Translations under genes and position numbers: made by a program
Part shown: positions 1-5,770 of the stretch, piece by piece
How positions within the stretch are numbered: position 1 is the stretch's first letter
How the letters are laid out: each line of letters begins with the position of its first letter
Source of the DNA: Bacteroidota bacterium
GTDB taxonomy: Bacteria; Bacteroidota; Bacteroidia; Cytophagales; Cyclobacteriaceae
Length of the DNA stretch: 8,849 nt
Assembly (NCBI GenBank): GCA_023393375.1
Contig: JAEWLI010000171.1
Coordinates: forward strand, 1 to 8,849
Direction of reading: 5' to 3'
Notes under the pieces: model-generated
What the model was told of the DNA's origin: nothing
What the model saw: only the letters and a program-made list of their open reading frames with translations
Databases searched by the model: none

Positions 1-1667
1 GCGGATTGGTGTACGAAGGCACCACCGATAAATTCCTCCATACCGAGGAAGGCCGCGTGGTGCTGAAGGAGAATGGCCAAGAGAAAGAAGAATACCAGTA
101 CCATTTGAAAGACCATTTGGGAAATGTTCGGGTAACTTTTACCACTGCCAACCGGGAAGAACTTACCAATACTTACCTTGCCACCATGGAAAATGCTTAT
201 GCAGATCTTGAAGCATCGAATTTTGACGGCCTCGAAACCCGACAATCCGATACCGAATTTAACCATACGCCCGGTGGCAGTGCAAGTGCGCGTCTGAACG
301 TTTATGAACAAAGGATTATGGGGCCATCAATGAGCCTAGAAGTAATGGCGGGGGATAAAATTGATATAAAGGTTTATGCAAGGTATGATAAACAGGCTAC
401 AACAGAGCCACCGTTATCAGAAATGGCTTTCATCGTAGCCTCAGCGATAACAGGTGAACCTGTTACTTCAGAAGGTACACAAATGATTGCACAATCTTTG
501 AATACCCCATTGCAAGGAGGTGGATTAGTAGTTTTTAAAAATGAACATACCGTCCCCAAAGCCTATCTCAACTTTTTGTTTTTCGACAAAAACATGAACT
601 ACGAAGCAGGAGGTTTTAAACAAGTATCGGAAAATGCCATGTACGGTTTTGAAGAAATCACCCTGGATTTTACCCCACAGGAGGAAGGTTACCTGTTGGT
701 GTACGTAGCCAACCAGAGCGAGGAAGACTTGAATGTTTATTTTGATGACTTGGAGATTACCCATGTTTCCGGTCCTATAGTTCGTGTGGATGATTACTAC
801 CCTTTCGGCATGGCTTTCAACACCGGCACACTGGCAGGGGCATTGACGAACAAGTACCTCTACAACGGCAAGGAACTTCAACAGGAACTAGGTTTAGATT
901 GGTATGATTATGGGGCAAGGATGTACGATGCGCAGCTGGGAAGGTGGCATGCGATTGATCCTGCTGCAGAATTATATTATGAATGGAGTACATACCAATA
1001 TGTAAGAAATAATCCAATTAGGAAAATTGATCCAAATGGAATGTGGGATGATGACTACTATAATAGAAAAGGAGAATATTTATATACTGATAATCAAAAG
1101 ACAGATAATATAAAAATAGTAAGCGAAAATGGAGAAGCTTTGGCTAGTTTGGTTAAAGGAAATGGCTCTGATGATTATGAAAATGTTTTACAAAATAACA
1201 GTGTTGGAATTAATGATGCTAAATTAAGCGATGAAGCAGCTTCAAAAATTTTTACAGACATTTTAGATAAAATGCCTGATGTGGATATAAGTAACCTACA
1301 TAATGGGCAAGTTTCAATTTATAATGGCAAATCCGATAAAGATGGGAATCCTGCAGGTTATAATAATCCTAATAGAGGAGGTTCAGGTCTTGCAAATGCA
1401 GGAATAAATTCCGAGGGTAAGATTGAATTGACTGTAAATTTTACTTATCAAAAGAATTCAGAATTGGGAACAGTGTCAAATGTTCAAAATGCACTTGGGG
1501 TGCATGAATATCAAGGTCATGGAATCTATAAGTTTGGCCTTGGAGGAGGACCTCATTCAGAAGCATATAATCTTCAAGAACAGCATCCAAGTTGGGAAAA
1601 AACCACACCTACATTTCAGCGAGATATGATAATCAGAAAGAATGAACTTTTAAAAATAGGTGATTAA
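1..1667 (+). CDS. Rhs-type polymorphic toxin, C-terminal part, with HExxxH tip (5' truncated by window)
   Basis: The frame is open from the left edge, so the start lies outside the window; residues are numbered here from the TTG at position 6. DHLGNVRV (36-43) and YYPFGM (264-269) bracket a ~200-residue beta-rich insert that looks like a jelly-roll, as in many Bacteroidota Rhs proteins. The Rhs-associated core follows (about 282-345: NKYLYNGKELQ, YDYGARMYD, GRWHAIDP) and closes with DPNG at 342-345. After this the DNA becomes AT-richer and the protein turns into a variable tip of ~200 residues. Near its end is HEYQGHG (500-506), followed by H517, E519 and a conserved-looking LQEQHPSW (523-530). 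By family knowledge, Rhs proteins form a shell around a C-terminal toxin that is released into rival cells. I infer a metallopeptidase-like toxin; the motif is HExxxH, not canonical HExxH, so the activity is uncertain. The stop lies one base before the next gene's preferred ATG. Confidence 0.85.
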   Translation, partial: GLVYEGTTDKFLHTEEGRVVLKENGQEKEEYQYHLKDHLGNVRVTFTTANREELTNTYLATMENAYADLEASNFDGLETRQSDTEFNHTPGGSASARLNVYEQRIMGPSMSLEVMAGDKIDIKVYARYDKQATTEPPLSEMAFIVASAITGEPVTSEGTQMIAQSLNTPLQGGGLVVFKNEHTVPKAYLNFLFFDKNMNYEAGGFKQVSENAMYGFEEITLDFTPQEEGYLLVYVANQSEEDLNVYFDDLEITHVSGPIVRVDDYYPFGMAFNTGTLAGALTNKYLYNGKELQQELGLDWYDYGARMYDAQLGRWHAIDPAAELYYEWSTYQYVRNNPIRKIDPNGMWDDDYYNRKGEYLYTDNQKTDNIKIVSENGEALASLVKGNGSDDYENVLQNNSVGINDAKLSDEAASKIFTDILDKMPDVDISNLHNGQVSIYNGKSDKDGNPAGYNNPNRGGSGLANAGINSEGKIELTVNFTYQKNSELGTVSNVQNALGVHEYQGHGIYKFGLGGGPHSEAYNLQEQHPSWEKTTPTFQRDMIIRKNELLKIGD

Positions 1668-1668
1668 A

Positions 1669-2256
1669 ATGAAAAGGTTAATATTTCTTGTTTTTATTGG
1701 AATGATTTATTGTAATGAAAAGTCCTCAAATAAATCAGAGGGGAGGGGCGAACCCTTGGATATATGCGTAACAAGGGTTGATATCAATTATTATGAAGAT
1801 GATACTTTGAATAGAACAAGGCCTTATGTTATCCCGATGATCTATTTTCATTTTAGGGCAATTAATTATTCGGATAGTACACAATCATTGGTAATTAATT
1901 CTCATAGCGATAATTGGGAACCAGAAAAATTAGTATTACGATTCAAATATGCTGACAAGTTAGACAGTACAAGGGTCACTGATTTTGGAAGTCCACAAGT
2001 CTTTAAAATACTACCTAATGATACTACTTTTTTTATCATTAATACTTTTGTTAATGATTTGCTTAATTCGCAATATGAGAATCCTTATCAATTAATGAAG
2101 GAAATTGCTTTATCGGCTGATTTTTACTATTCCCCGAATTTATGGGATACCCTTCTCATTATTAAAGGAGAGGTAATACATACTCCATTAAATATCAAAT
2201 ATTGTAAGGAACATCTTGTTAATTTCAGGGACCCTAATGATACAACAATCGAATAA
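1669..2256 (+). CDS. Putative exported immunity protein for the Rhs toxin (unrecognised family)
   Basis: The protein has 195 residues from ATG 1669. A GTG at 1660 would add three residues and overlap the Rhs stop, but the ATG gives a cleaner signal peptide. The N-terminus (MKRLIFLVFIGMIYC) has two basic residues, a hydrophobic stretch and Cys15, followed by a polar serine- and lysine-rich linker, so a lipoprotein is possible. The residues before the cysteine (MIY) fit the lipobox poorly, so a simple exported or anchored protein is an alternative. The rest is a mixed alpha/beta sequence rich in Tyr, Asn and Asp, with no motif I recognise. Its position directly behind the toxin tip, its AT-rich composition like that tip, and the terminator ~95 bases downstream suggest one transcriptional unit. 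The role as immunity protein is inferred from position only. An envelope location would fit a toxin acting outside the cytoplasm. Confidence 0.65.
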   Translation: MKRLIFLVFIGMIYCNEKSSNKSEGRGEPLDICVTRVDINYYEDDTLNRTRPYVIPMIYFHFRAINYSDSTQSLVINSHSDNWEPEKLVLRFKYADKLDSTRVTDFGSPQVFKILPNDTTFFIINTFVNDLLNSQYENPYQLMKEIALSADFYYSPNLWDTLLIIKGEVIHTPLNIKYCKEHLVNFRDPNDTTIE

Positions 2257-2316
2257 AATTTTTCCGATAGATATTAGTTTGGATAAGGATTCCTAAAAAG
2301 TACGCCGTGTGAGAAA

Positions 2317-2331
2317 GGCGATTGAATCGCC
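2317..2331. repeat. Small palindrome GGCGATTGAATCGCC
   Basis: This is a near-perfect 15-base palindrome with 7-base arms (GGCGATT/AATCGCC) around one base. The same palindrome, with C at the centre, recurs at 3940-3954, each time preceded by GAGAA(A/G). It lies upstream of the 125-bp repeat in both places: 8 bases before it at the second site and ~260 bases before it at the first, where the XRE remnant lies between. It may be the outer edge of the same repetitive unit. Confidence 0.5.
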
Positions 2332-2351
2332 AAGGTAGAAGAAACAAATGG

Positions 2352-2380
2352 AAGCCCGGTCAGAGATGGCCGGGCTTTTT
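2352..2380 (+). terminator. Rho-independent terminator after the Rhs toxin/immunity unit
   Basis: AAGCCCGG at 2352-2359 pairs with CCGGGCTT at 2370-2377 around a 10-base loop, and a T-run follows on the plus strand. It lies ~95 bases after the putative immunity gene and should end that transcript. On the minus strand it sits just beyond the stop of the XRE remnant, so it may once have served convergent genes, although the T-run there is weak. Confidence 0.8.
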
Positions 2381-2540
2381 ACTGCATAATACTTTGGATT
2401 TTAGTTCTGTCCAGAAAAGCGTCCAGCAGCGCAAATACATGCTTTTTATCTTCCTCATTTAAAAGCTGGATATCCTTCAGGCGGTTCACCGTTTTTTTGT
2501 CGAAGGTGGGCAAGGCATTTTCATCCACCAGGTAATTTGG
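2379..2540 (-). pseudogene. C-terminal remnant of an XRE-family helix-turn-helix regulator
   Basis: Read on the minus strand, 53 codons stay open and end in TAA at 2381-2379. They encode LVDENALPTFDKKTVNRL, then IQLLNEEDKKHVFALLDAFL and a short tail ending SIMQ. The pattern (E-N-A-x-x-x-F-D, then a helix, then L-x-E-E-D-K-x-x-V-F-A-L-L-D-A-F) matches the C-terminal tail common in Bacteroidota XRE-type DNA-binding proteins, from my knowledge of the family. A TGA in frame at 2543-2541 cuts it off, and an alternative frame upstream reads only a few more codons before the 125-bp repeat begins. The whole DNA-binding domain is absent, so this is a dead 3' fragment, probably truncated by the repeat. 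Confidence 0.5.
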
Positions 2541-2588
2541 TCAGTTCCTCCCCCCAGTTCGTGTCCTTCATGAAACAGCCCCGGAGAT

Positions 2589-2713
2589 TGTCTGAACCAT
2601 GATTTTATTGATTAAATGATTGCCATGATTAAGTATAGCCTGAGTGATACAGGATATTAAAAACAAGGATTTCCAGTATTACCTACAATCATTTAAATTT
2701 ACCAAAGCTAATT
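2589..2713. repeat. 125-bp dispersed direct repeat, copy 1
   Basis: This stretch aligns without gaps to 3963-4087 in the same orientation, with about 12 mismatches in 125 by my count, mostly clustered in the first half. The last ~55 bases are almost identical. It starts TGTCTGAACCATGAT and ends CCAAAGCTAATT; the flanks differ on both sides. Its right end abuts the Rhs remnant. No convincing protein is encoded. I recognise the TCTGAACCATGATT start as a recurrent intergenic element in Bacteroidota, but cannot name a family with certainty. Confidence 0.8.
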
Positions 2714-2722
2714 ACCAAAAGA

Positions 2723-2897
2723 GACAGTACCATCCAATATGTATATGATGCTTCCGGTAATAAACTTCAGAAGAAAGTGGCACAAACGCACAATGGGTAA
2801 AAACGACAGATTACGTAGGCGCATTGGTGTACGAATACCGAGGAAGGCCGCGTGGTGCTGAAGGAGAATGGCCAAGAAAAGGAAGAGTACACCATTT
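2723..2897 (+). pseudogene. Rhs core remnant (second, degenerate copy)
   Basis: The first part reads DSTIQYVYDASGNKLQKKV, a typical Rhs-repeat segment, then hits TAA at 2798. Skipping one base restores KTTDYVGALVYE, which corresponds to the GLVYE at the very start of the window. Compared with positions 5-105, this copy lacks 23 bases (intact positions 18-40) and then 4 more near 2890, both frame-breaking. Between these gaps, 42 consecutive bases are identical (41-82 and 2836-2877). Homology stops at about 2897, before DHLGN would begin. This is a non-functional scrap of an Rhs gene, probably the junction left by an older toxin cassette or by duplication. Confidence 0.85.
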
Positions 2898-2941
2898 GTA
2901 GGGGTTATGGCGTTTTTAATAAATAATAATCAGAAAATATA

Positions 2942-3103
2942 ATGCTAATTATTTTAATAGTTGAGTTTCAGTTCCTGAGAACAATATTTGTTTGGATCTT
3001 TTCTGGATTTAAAAAAGATGTGAAAAGTATTCATGATCATAGGATTAATGTTAGACAGGCTTATATTGGACTAATTATTTTTTTATTATACTCATATTTT
3101 TAA
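2942..3103 (+). CDS. Hypothetical 53-residue hydrophobic protein
   Basis: The ORF begins ATG CTA ATT ATT just after an in-frame stop at 2927 and ends TAA at 3101. The predicted peptide starts MLIILIVEFQFLRTIFVWIF, has a charged middle (GFKKDVKSIHDHRINVRQ) and ends with a second hydrophobic stretch (AYIGLIIFLLYSYF), so two membrane segments are possible. There is no clear ribosome binding site. It lies right after the dead Rhs core, where an orphan tip or immunity gene would be expected, so it may be a relic of such a gene. It could equally be a chance ORF in AT-rich DNA. Confidence 0.25.
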   Translation: MLIILIVEFQFLRTIFVWIFSGFKKDVKSIHDHRINVRQAYIGLIIFLLYSYF

Positions 3104-3176
3104 TAATTGCGTTAATTAAACTGATATTGTGATGTCCTCACGAAACAGCAACAGTTATATCCACAATATCCCCCTG

Positions 3177-3197
3177 CCCCGTTTGCATCGCAACGAG
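3177..3197. repeat. Degenerate REP-like palindrome
   Basis: CGTTTGCATCGCAACGAG here resembles the hairpin at 3905-3928 read in the opposite orientation. The arms CGTTTGC and GCAACG pair around a short AT-containing centre. The surrounding stretch from about 3104 to 3350 contains no gene I can support. Confidence 0.4.
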
Positions 3198-3370
3198 AAA
3201 AAGGCTTACGGAAGTTCGAATACTTTGTGGGATGTAAAAAATCAGTTCCCACGGAAAAGTACAGTCAGACAGGTTAGGAAGAGCTGAAGCAGCCATTATG
3301 AATTATCATCTGTTATAATGAAACCTAAAAATCATAAAAAAACGTTAACTTTATGAAACAGATCGCAATT

Positions 3371-3592
3371 ATGGATTTACGCACCAAGAAATATACCATG
3401 ATCGAGAAGATCATGCAGCTTGACGAGAAAGCGGTTGAAAAGCTGGAAGCCACCCTAAATGAAATTTTAGGTGAAGTAAGTATTGAACAATACAACAGGG
3501 AATTAGATGAGGCGAATACCGCCATTGATCGGGGGGAATATGTTGAACACGCAGACGCCATAAAAAGGATCTGTTCATGGCGAGAAAAATAA
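3371..3592 (+). CDS. Antitoxin of a RelE/ParE-type toxin-antitoxin module (module 1)
   Basis: The protein has 73 residues from ATG 3371; an in-frame ATG at 3353 would add six. I chose 3371 because the sequence then aligns from its first residue with the antitoxin at 5140: MDLRTKKYTMIEKIM against MSLEAAKLNVVQKIL. The two also share a C-terminal block, YNxxLxxAxxxIxxGEYVxxxDxxK, ending near a Trp. The charged helical N-terminal half and the GEYV-type C-terminus suit a small antitoxin that dimerises and wraps its toxin; which half binds DNA is unclear. The gene overlaps the toxin start by 16 bases, the usual coupled antitoxin-toxin arrangement. Autoregulation is expected from the family but no operator was identified. 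Confidence 0.75.
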   Translation: MDLRTKKYTMIEKIMQLDEKAVEKLEATLNEILGEVSIEQYNRELDEANTAIDRGEYVEHADAIKRICSWREK

Positions 3593-3888
3593 TCTGGGAG
3601 AACCAGGCCCTTGAAAATATCGCCGATGCCTTAGAATGGATTAGCAAAGAATCGGTACAGCAAGCCGAATATGTTGAAAAAGCCATCCTCGATAAGATAT
3701 ACGAGTTGCCGGATCGTCCGGAAAAGTACCCACCCGATAAGTTCAGGATCAATAACGAAGGGAGTTACCGGGCTTTTGAAACCCACAGTTACAGGATATC
3801 CAACAAGTTTTCCGATCAGGAAATAAGGATCTTACGGAAAAGGCACGTACGCCAAAGCCCCATTATTGATTTACCCCGACGGCGGTGA
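3577..3888 (+). CDS. RelE/ParE-family toxin (module 1)
   Basis: This 103-residue basic protein has the RelE/ParE outline: an N-terminal KIIW strand (4-7), two helices (about 10-42), a strand block GSYRAFETHSYRIS (62-75) and a last strand ILRKRHVRQSP (85-95) with R87, R89 and H90. Members of this superfamily either cleave mRNA at the ribosome or inhibit DNA gyrase; the sequence alone does not say which. The PEKYPPDKFR segment is typical of a ParE-like Bacteroidota subgroup. The start ATG lies inside the antitoxin gene, and no other start is needed. The C-terminus DLPRRR is a short basic tail. The length is normal and I see no inactivating lesion. Confidence 0.85.
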   Translation: MARKIIWENQALENIADALEWISKESVQQAEYVEKAILDKIYELPDRPEKYPPDKFRINNEGSYRAFETHSYRISNKFSDQEIRILRKRHVRQSPIIDLPRRR

Positions 3889-3904
3889 TCTGCTCCCCCT
3901 ATAG

Positions 3905-3928
3905 TCCTCGTTGCAATGCAAACGAGGA
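3905..3928. repeat. REP-like hairpin (TCCTCGTT...AACGAGGA)
   Basis: A 24-base imperfect palindrome starts 16 bases after the toxin stop. TCCTCGTTGCA pairs with TGCAAACGAGGA with one bulged base and almost no loop. It lacks a T-run, so it resembles a repetitive extragenic palindrome more than a terminator, although it may protect or attenuate the TA transcript. A degenerate relative lies at 3177-3197. Confidence 0.55.
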
Positions 3929-3939
3929 TTATTGAGAAG

Positions 3940-3954
3940 GGCGATTCAATCGCC
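3940..3954. repeat. Small palindrome GGCGATTCAATCGCC
   Basis: This matches the palindrome at 2317-2331 except for the central base. It ends 8 bases before the second copy of the 125-bp repeat. Confidence 0.5.
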
Positions 3955-3962
3955 ATAGATAA

Positions 3963-4087
3963 TGTCTGAACCATGATACAACTGATTAAATGATTGCCTT
4001 GATTGCGGAAAGACTGAGTGATACAGCATATTAAAAACAAGGATTTCCAGTATTGCCTACAATCATTTAAATTTACCAAAGCTAATT
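3963..4087. repeat. 125-bp dispersed direct repeat, copy 2
   Basis: This is the gap-free partner of 2589-2713, at roughly 90% identity and in the same orientation. The two copies bracket about 1.25 kb that contains the Rhs remnant, the small hydrophobic ORF and TA module 1. Sequence after the repeat (4088-4195) holds no gene I can support. Confidence 0.8.
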
Positions 4088-4195
4088 GTTCTTCGATAAG
4101 GAGATGAAGTGGATTGATACCATTTTCCCTTAGGTCTGTGCCCACAACCAAGGGAAGGTTTATAAAAACAAATTCATGTTAATAAATTGATTTTA

Positions 4196-4861
4196 CTATT
4201 GGTTCGTACGGACATGTAATCCCCAATAGTGTCTTTTTTGCTCTAGCAGTTCATATATGTCTGTTGCAGTCTTTTCTATAAGGTTTGATAGGACACATTC
4301 CCATTGTGGCGATACGCACGATGAGTTTTCGGAAACAATATAAGTCTTGTCGAGCCAAATGTGATCGGATACTATGTTATAAACTTGCAGCTTTGCTTCT
4401 ATTTTCGCTGTTCCGTTTTCTATTCGCAATTTCATATCCGTGTAATTGACAATCCAAGACACATCGTGTTTATTGCACAATTCCGCGTAAGCCGATTTAT
4501 CGGCTCGACTTTTGTCTTTTAACGGAAAGCATAACAAAACGTCATGGGAATTATTCAGATGATAAGAGAGTTGATTGGAAGTAGAGCCGGTTGCAAGACT
4601 GAAGAAGTCCTGCTCTTCCATAAAATCGAGTAGTTTGGCTCGATTTATTTTCCAATGCTCCGGCAAATCAGGTGTGATAAAATTATTTCTCATCTCATCG
4701 GTTATTGTAATCCCGTTTCTGTAAACCTCCAATGCTGTTGAAATTTCAGAAGATACTTCCACTCGGTTGGGATATAAGATGGCCACACTTGGTGCAGTTT
4801 GGGCAAAAGCCGACATCTGAAAGACGAATTGCAGGATGATGAAGAAATATAAATATTTCAT
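4196..4861 (-). CDS. Secreted protein of unknown function
   Basis: The protein has 221 residues. The N-terminus (MKYLYFFIILQFVFQMSAFA) is a clear Sec signal peptide with a likely cleavage after AFA at residue 20, leaving QTAPSVAILYPN as the mature start. There is no lipobox cysteine and no further membrane segment, so it should be periplasmic or exported. The mature part is mixed alpha/beta. A stretch from about residue 108 (VLLCFPLKD) through SWIVNYTDMKLRIEN to AKLQVYNIVSDHIW has alternating hydrophobic residues suggesting beta-strands. Three cysteines are visible near SSCVSPQWECVLS and AELCN. I do not recognise the family. It is transcribed alone, opposite to its neighbours, with a candidate promoter upstream. 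It may be host backbone rather than part of a toxin cassette. Confidence 0.7.
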   Translation of the reverse strand: MKYLYFFIILQFVFQMSAFAQTAPSVAILYPNRVEVSSEISTALEVYRNGITITDEMRNNFITPDLPEHWKINRAKLLDFMEEQDFFSLATGSTSNQLSYHLNNSHDVLLCFPLKDKSRADKSAYAELCNKHDVSWIVNYTDMKLRIENGTAKIEAKLQVYNIVSDHIWLDKTYIVSENSSCVSPQWECVLSNLIEKTATDIYELLEQKRHYWGLHVRTNQ

Positions 4862-4890
4862 ATTTTTGTTGGTTAGATCCTAAATATGAG

Positions 4891-4922
4891 TAAAGTTATA
4901 TTAAAAATAAATATTAATCAAA
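4891..4922 (-). promoter_or_regulatory. Candidate Bacteroidota-type promoter for the secreted protein
   Basis: On the minus strand, TTTG (4922-4919) is followed after 20 bases by TAACTTTA (4898-4891). This differs at one position from the Bacteroidota -7 consensus TAnnTTTG and has the usual spacing. It ends about 30 bases upstream of the ATG at 4861. The region is AT-rich, so a chance match is possible. Confidence 0.35.
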
Positions 4923-5139
4923 CAATTACATGGGTTTTTAATCCTGCAATCCCCAAAATTGCCGATCGACAGGTGAAAAATTGGCAAAGTATTTCTTTAT
5001 CGCTGATATTGATTAAATACAGGGTTGAAAGAATAAAAGTGGCGATTTGAAACAACATCTTTTACAATAAACAACTTAACATTAAACTGAAATTGTGGAA
5101 AAGACGTTAAATTTGTTGGAACATAAACCGAAAGCAAAC

Positions 5140-5379
5140 ATGAGCCTAGAAGCTGCAAAACTGAATGTTGTACAAAAAATATTGGGGATTACAAAAGAAT
5201 CCCTTTTAGAAAAGATCACCGATCTTTTGGACCGGGAAATGGTGGTCGGTTATACCGTTGAAGGAGAGCCATTGACTAAAGAATTGTATAACAAACGTTT
5301 GGAAACGGCTGAAAAGCAAATCCGTTCAGGAGAATACGTTACTCAGGAAGATCTGGAAAAAGAATCGGAAAACTGGTGA
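5140..5379 (+). CDS. Antitoxin of a RelE/ParE-type toxin-antitoxin module (module 2)
   Basis: The protein has 79 residues from ATG 5140. An in-frame GTG at 5095 would give 94 residues, but alignment with the module 1 antitoxin begins exactly at this ATG, so I prefer it. The N-terminal half (LNVVQKILGI, LLEKITDLLD) looks helical. The middle VVGYTVEGEPLT is a short linker absent from module 1. The C-terminal block YNKRLETAEKQIRSGEYV followed by TQEDLEKE and a final Trp corresponds to the module 1 block and probably contacts the toxin. The stop codon overlaps the toxin ATG (TGATG), so translation is probably coupled. The 230-base upstream spacer should contain the promoter, but I could not identify it confidently. 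Confidence 0.75.
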   Translation: MSLEAAKLNVVQKILGITKESLLEKITDLLDREMVVGYTVEGEPLTKELYNKRLETAEKQIRSGEYVTQEDLEKESENW

Positions 5380-5672
5380 TGGGAAAGCCAAAGATCATCT
5401 GGACCGTCCAAGCCAGGTCTGCGTTAAAAAGCATTTATGATTATTATAAAGAAAAATCCCTGCAAGGAGCCAATCGTATAAAAACTGATTTGCTTCAAAG
5501 CCCCAAGGCTATCTATTTTGCCAAACAACACCAAGTGGACGACATAAATCCTAAATACCACAGGATTATCGTAAGAGACTTCAAGGTGCTGTACAAAGAA
5601 GAAAAAGACACCATCTATGTGATGGACATAATCAGCACGAGACAATCCCCAGAGATACTCAGGAACAAATAG
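5379..5672 (+). CDS. RelE/ParE-family toxin (module 2)
   Basis: The protein has 97 residues from ATG 5379, which shares one base with the antitoxin stop; a GTG three bases upstream is possible. It shows KIIW (5-8), helices with ALKSIYDYYKEKS (15-27), then YHRIIVRDFKVLYKEEKDTIYVMDIISTRQSP (60-91). This is the classic RelE/ParE strand order, with R61, R65 and R88 as likely functional basic residues. By family it would be a ribosome-dependent RNase or a gyrase poison; the sequence does not decide. It shares the KIIW start and the final R-Q-S-P with the module 1 toxin but is otherwise quite divergent. There is no sign of damage. Confidence 0.85.
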   Translation: MGKPKIIWTVQARSALKSIYDYYKEKSLQGANRIKTDLLQSPKAIYFAKQHQVDDINPKYHRIIVRDFKVLYKEEKDTIYVMDIISTRQSPEILRNK

Positions 5673-5770
5673 AATTGTATAGTTGATATCAGCAGGACTG
5701 AAGACCGCCAATAAATGTGAAGCAAAAACCTTTTACCAACCGCTCAGTTCATTAAATAAAAAAGCAGACC

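Noticed and set aside
374..1017. Minus-strand open frames opposite the Rhs gene
   Set aside because: They overlap the well-supported Rhs coding strand, have odd composition rich in Val, Phe, Cys and His, and show no domain character.
3200..3345. Possible protein scrap reading LRKFEYFVGCKKSVPTEKY on the plus strand
   Set aside because: It is short, interrupted by a stop and without recognisable family features. It could be decayed coding DNA but the evidence is too thin.
3320..3370. Earlier ATG at 3353 for the module 1 antitoxin
   Set aside because: It is possible, but alignment with the module 2 antitoxin starts at 3371, and no ribosome binding site favours 3353.
2589..4087. CRISPR-like array from repeated units
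   Set aside because: There are only two copies, 125 bp long and ~1.25 kb apart, without regular spacers.
3816..4151. Minus-strand 111-codon frame running from the TA toxin 3' end through the 125-bp repeat
   Set aside because: It reads through the REP-like hairpin, the palindrome and the repeat. The same frame in the other repeat copy contains stops, so it is not conserved. Its first ~25 residues look protein-like but cannot be supported further.
5673..5770. Promoter for the lipocalin with TAAATGTG as the -7 element
   Set aside because: The nearest TTG partner is 26 bases upstream, longer than expected for a Bacteroidota promoter, so it was not called.
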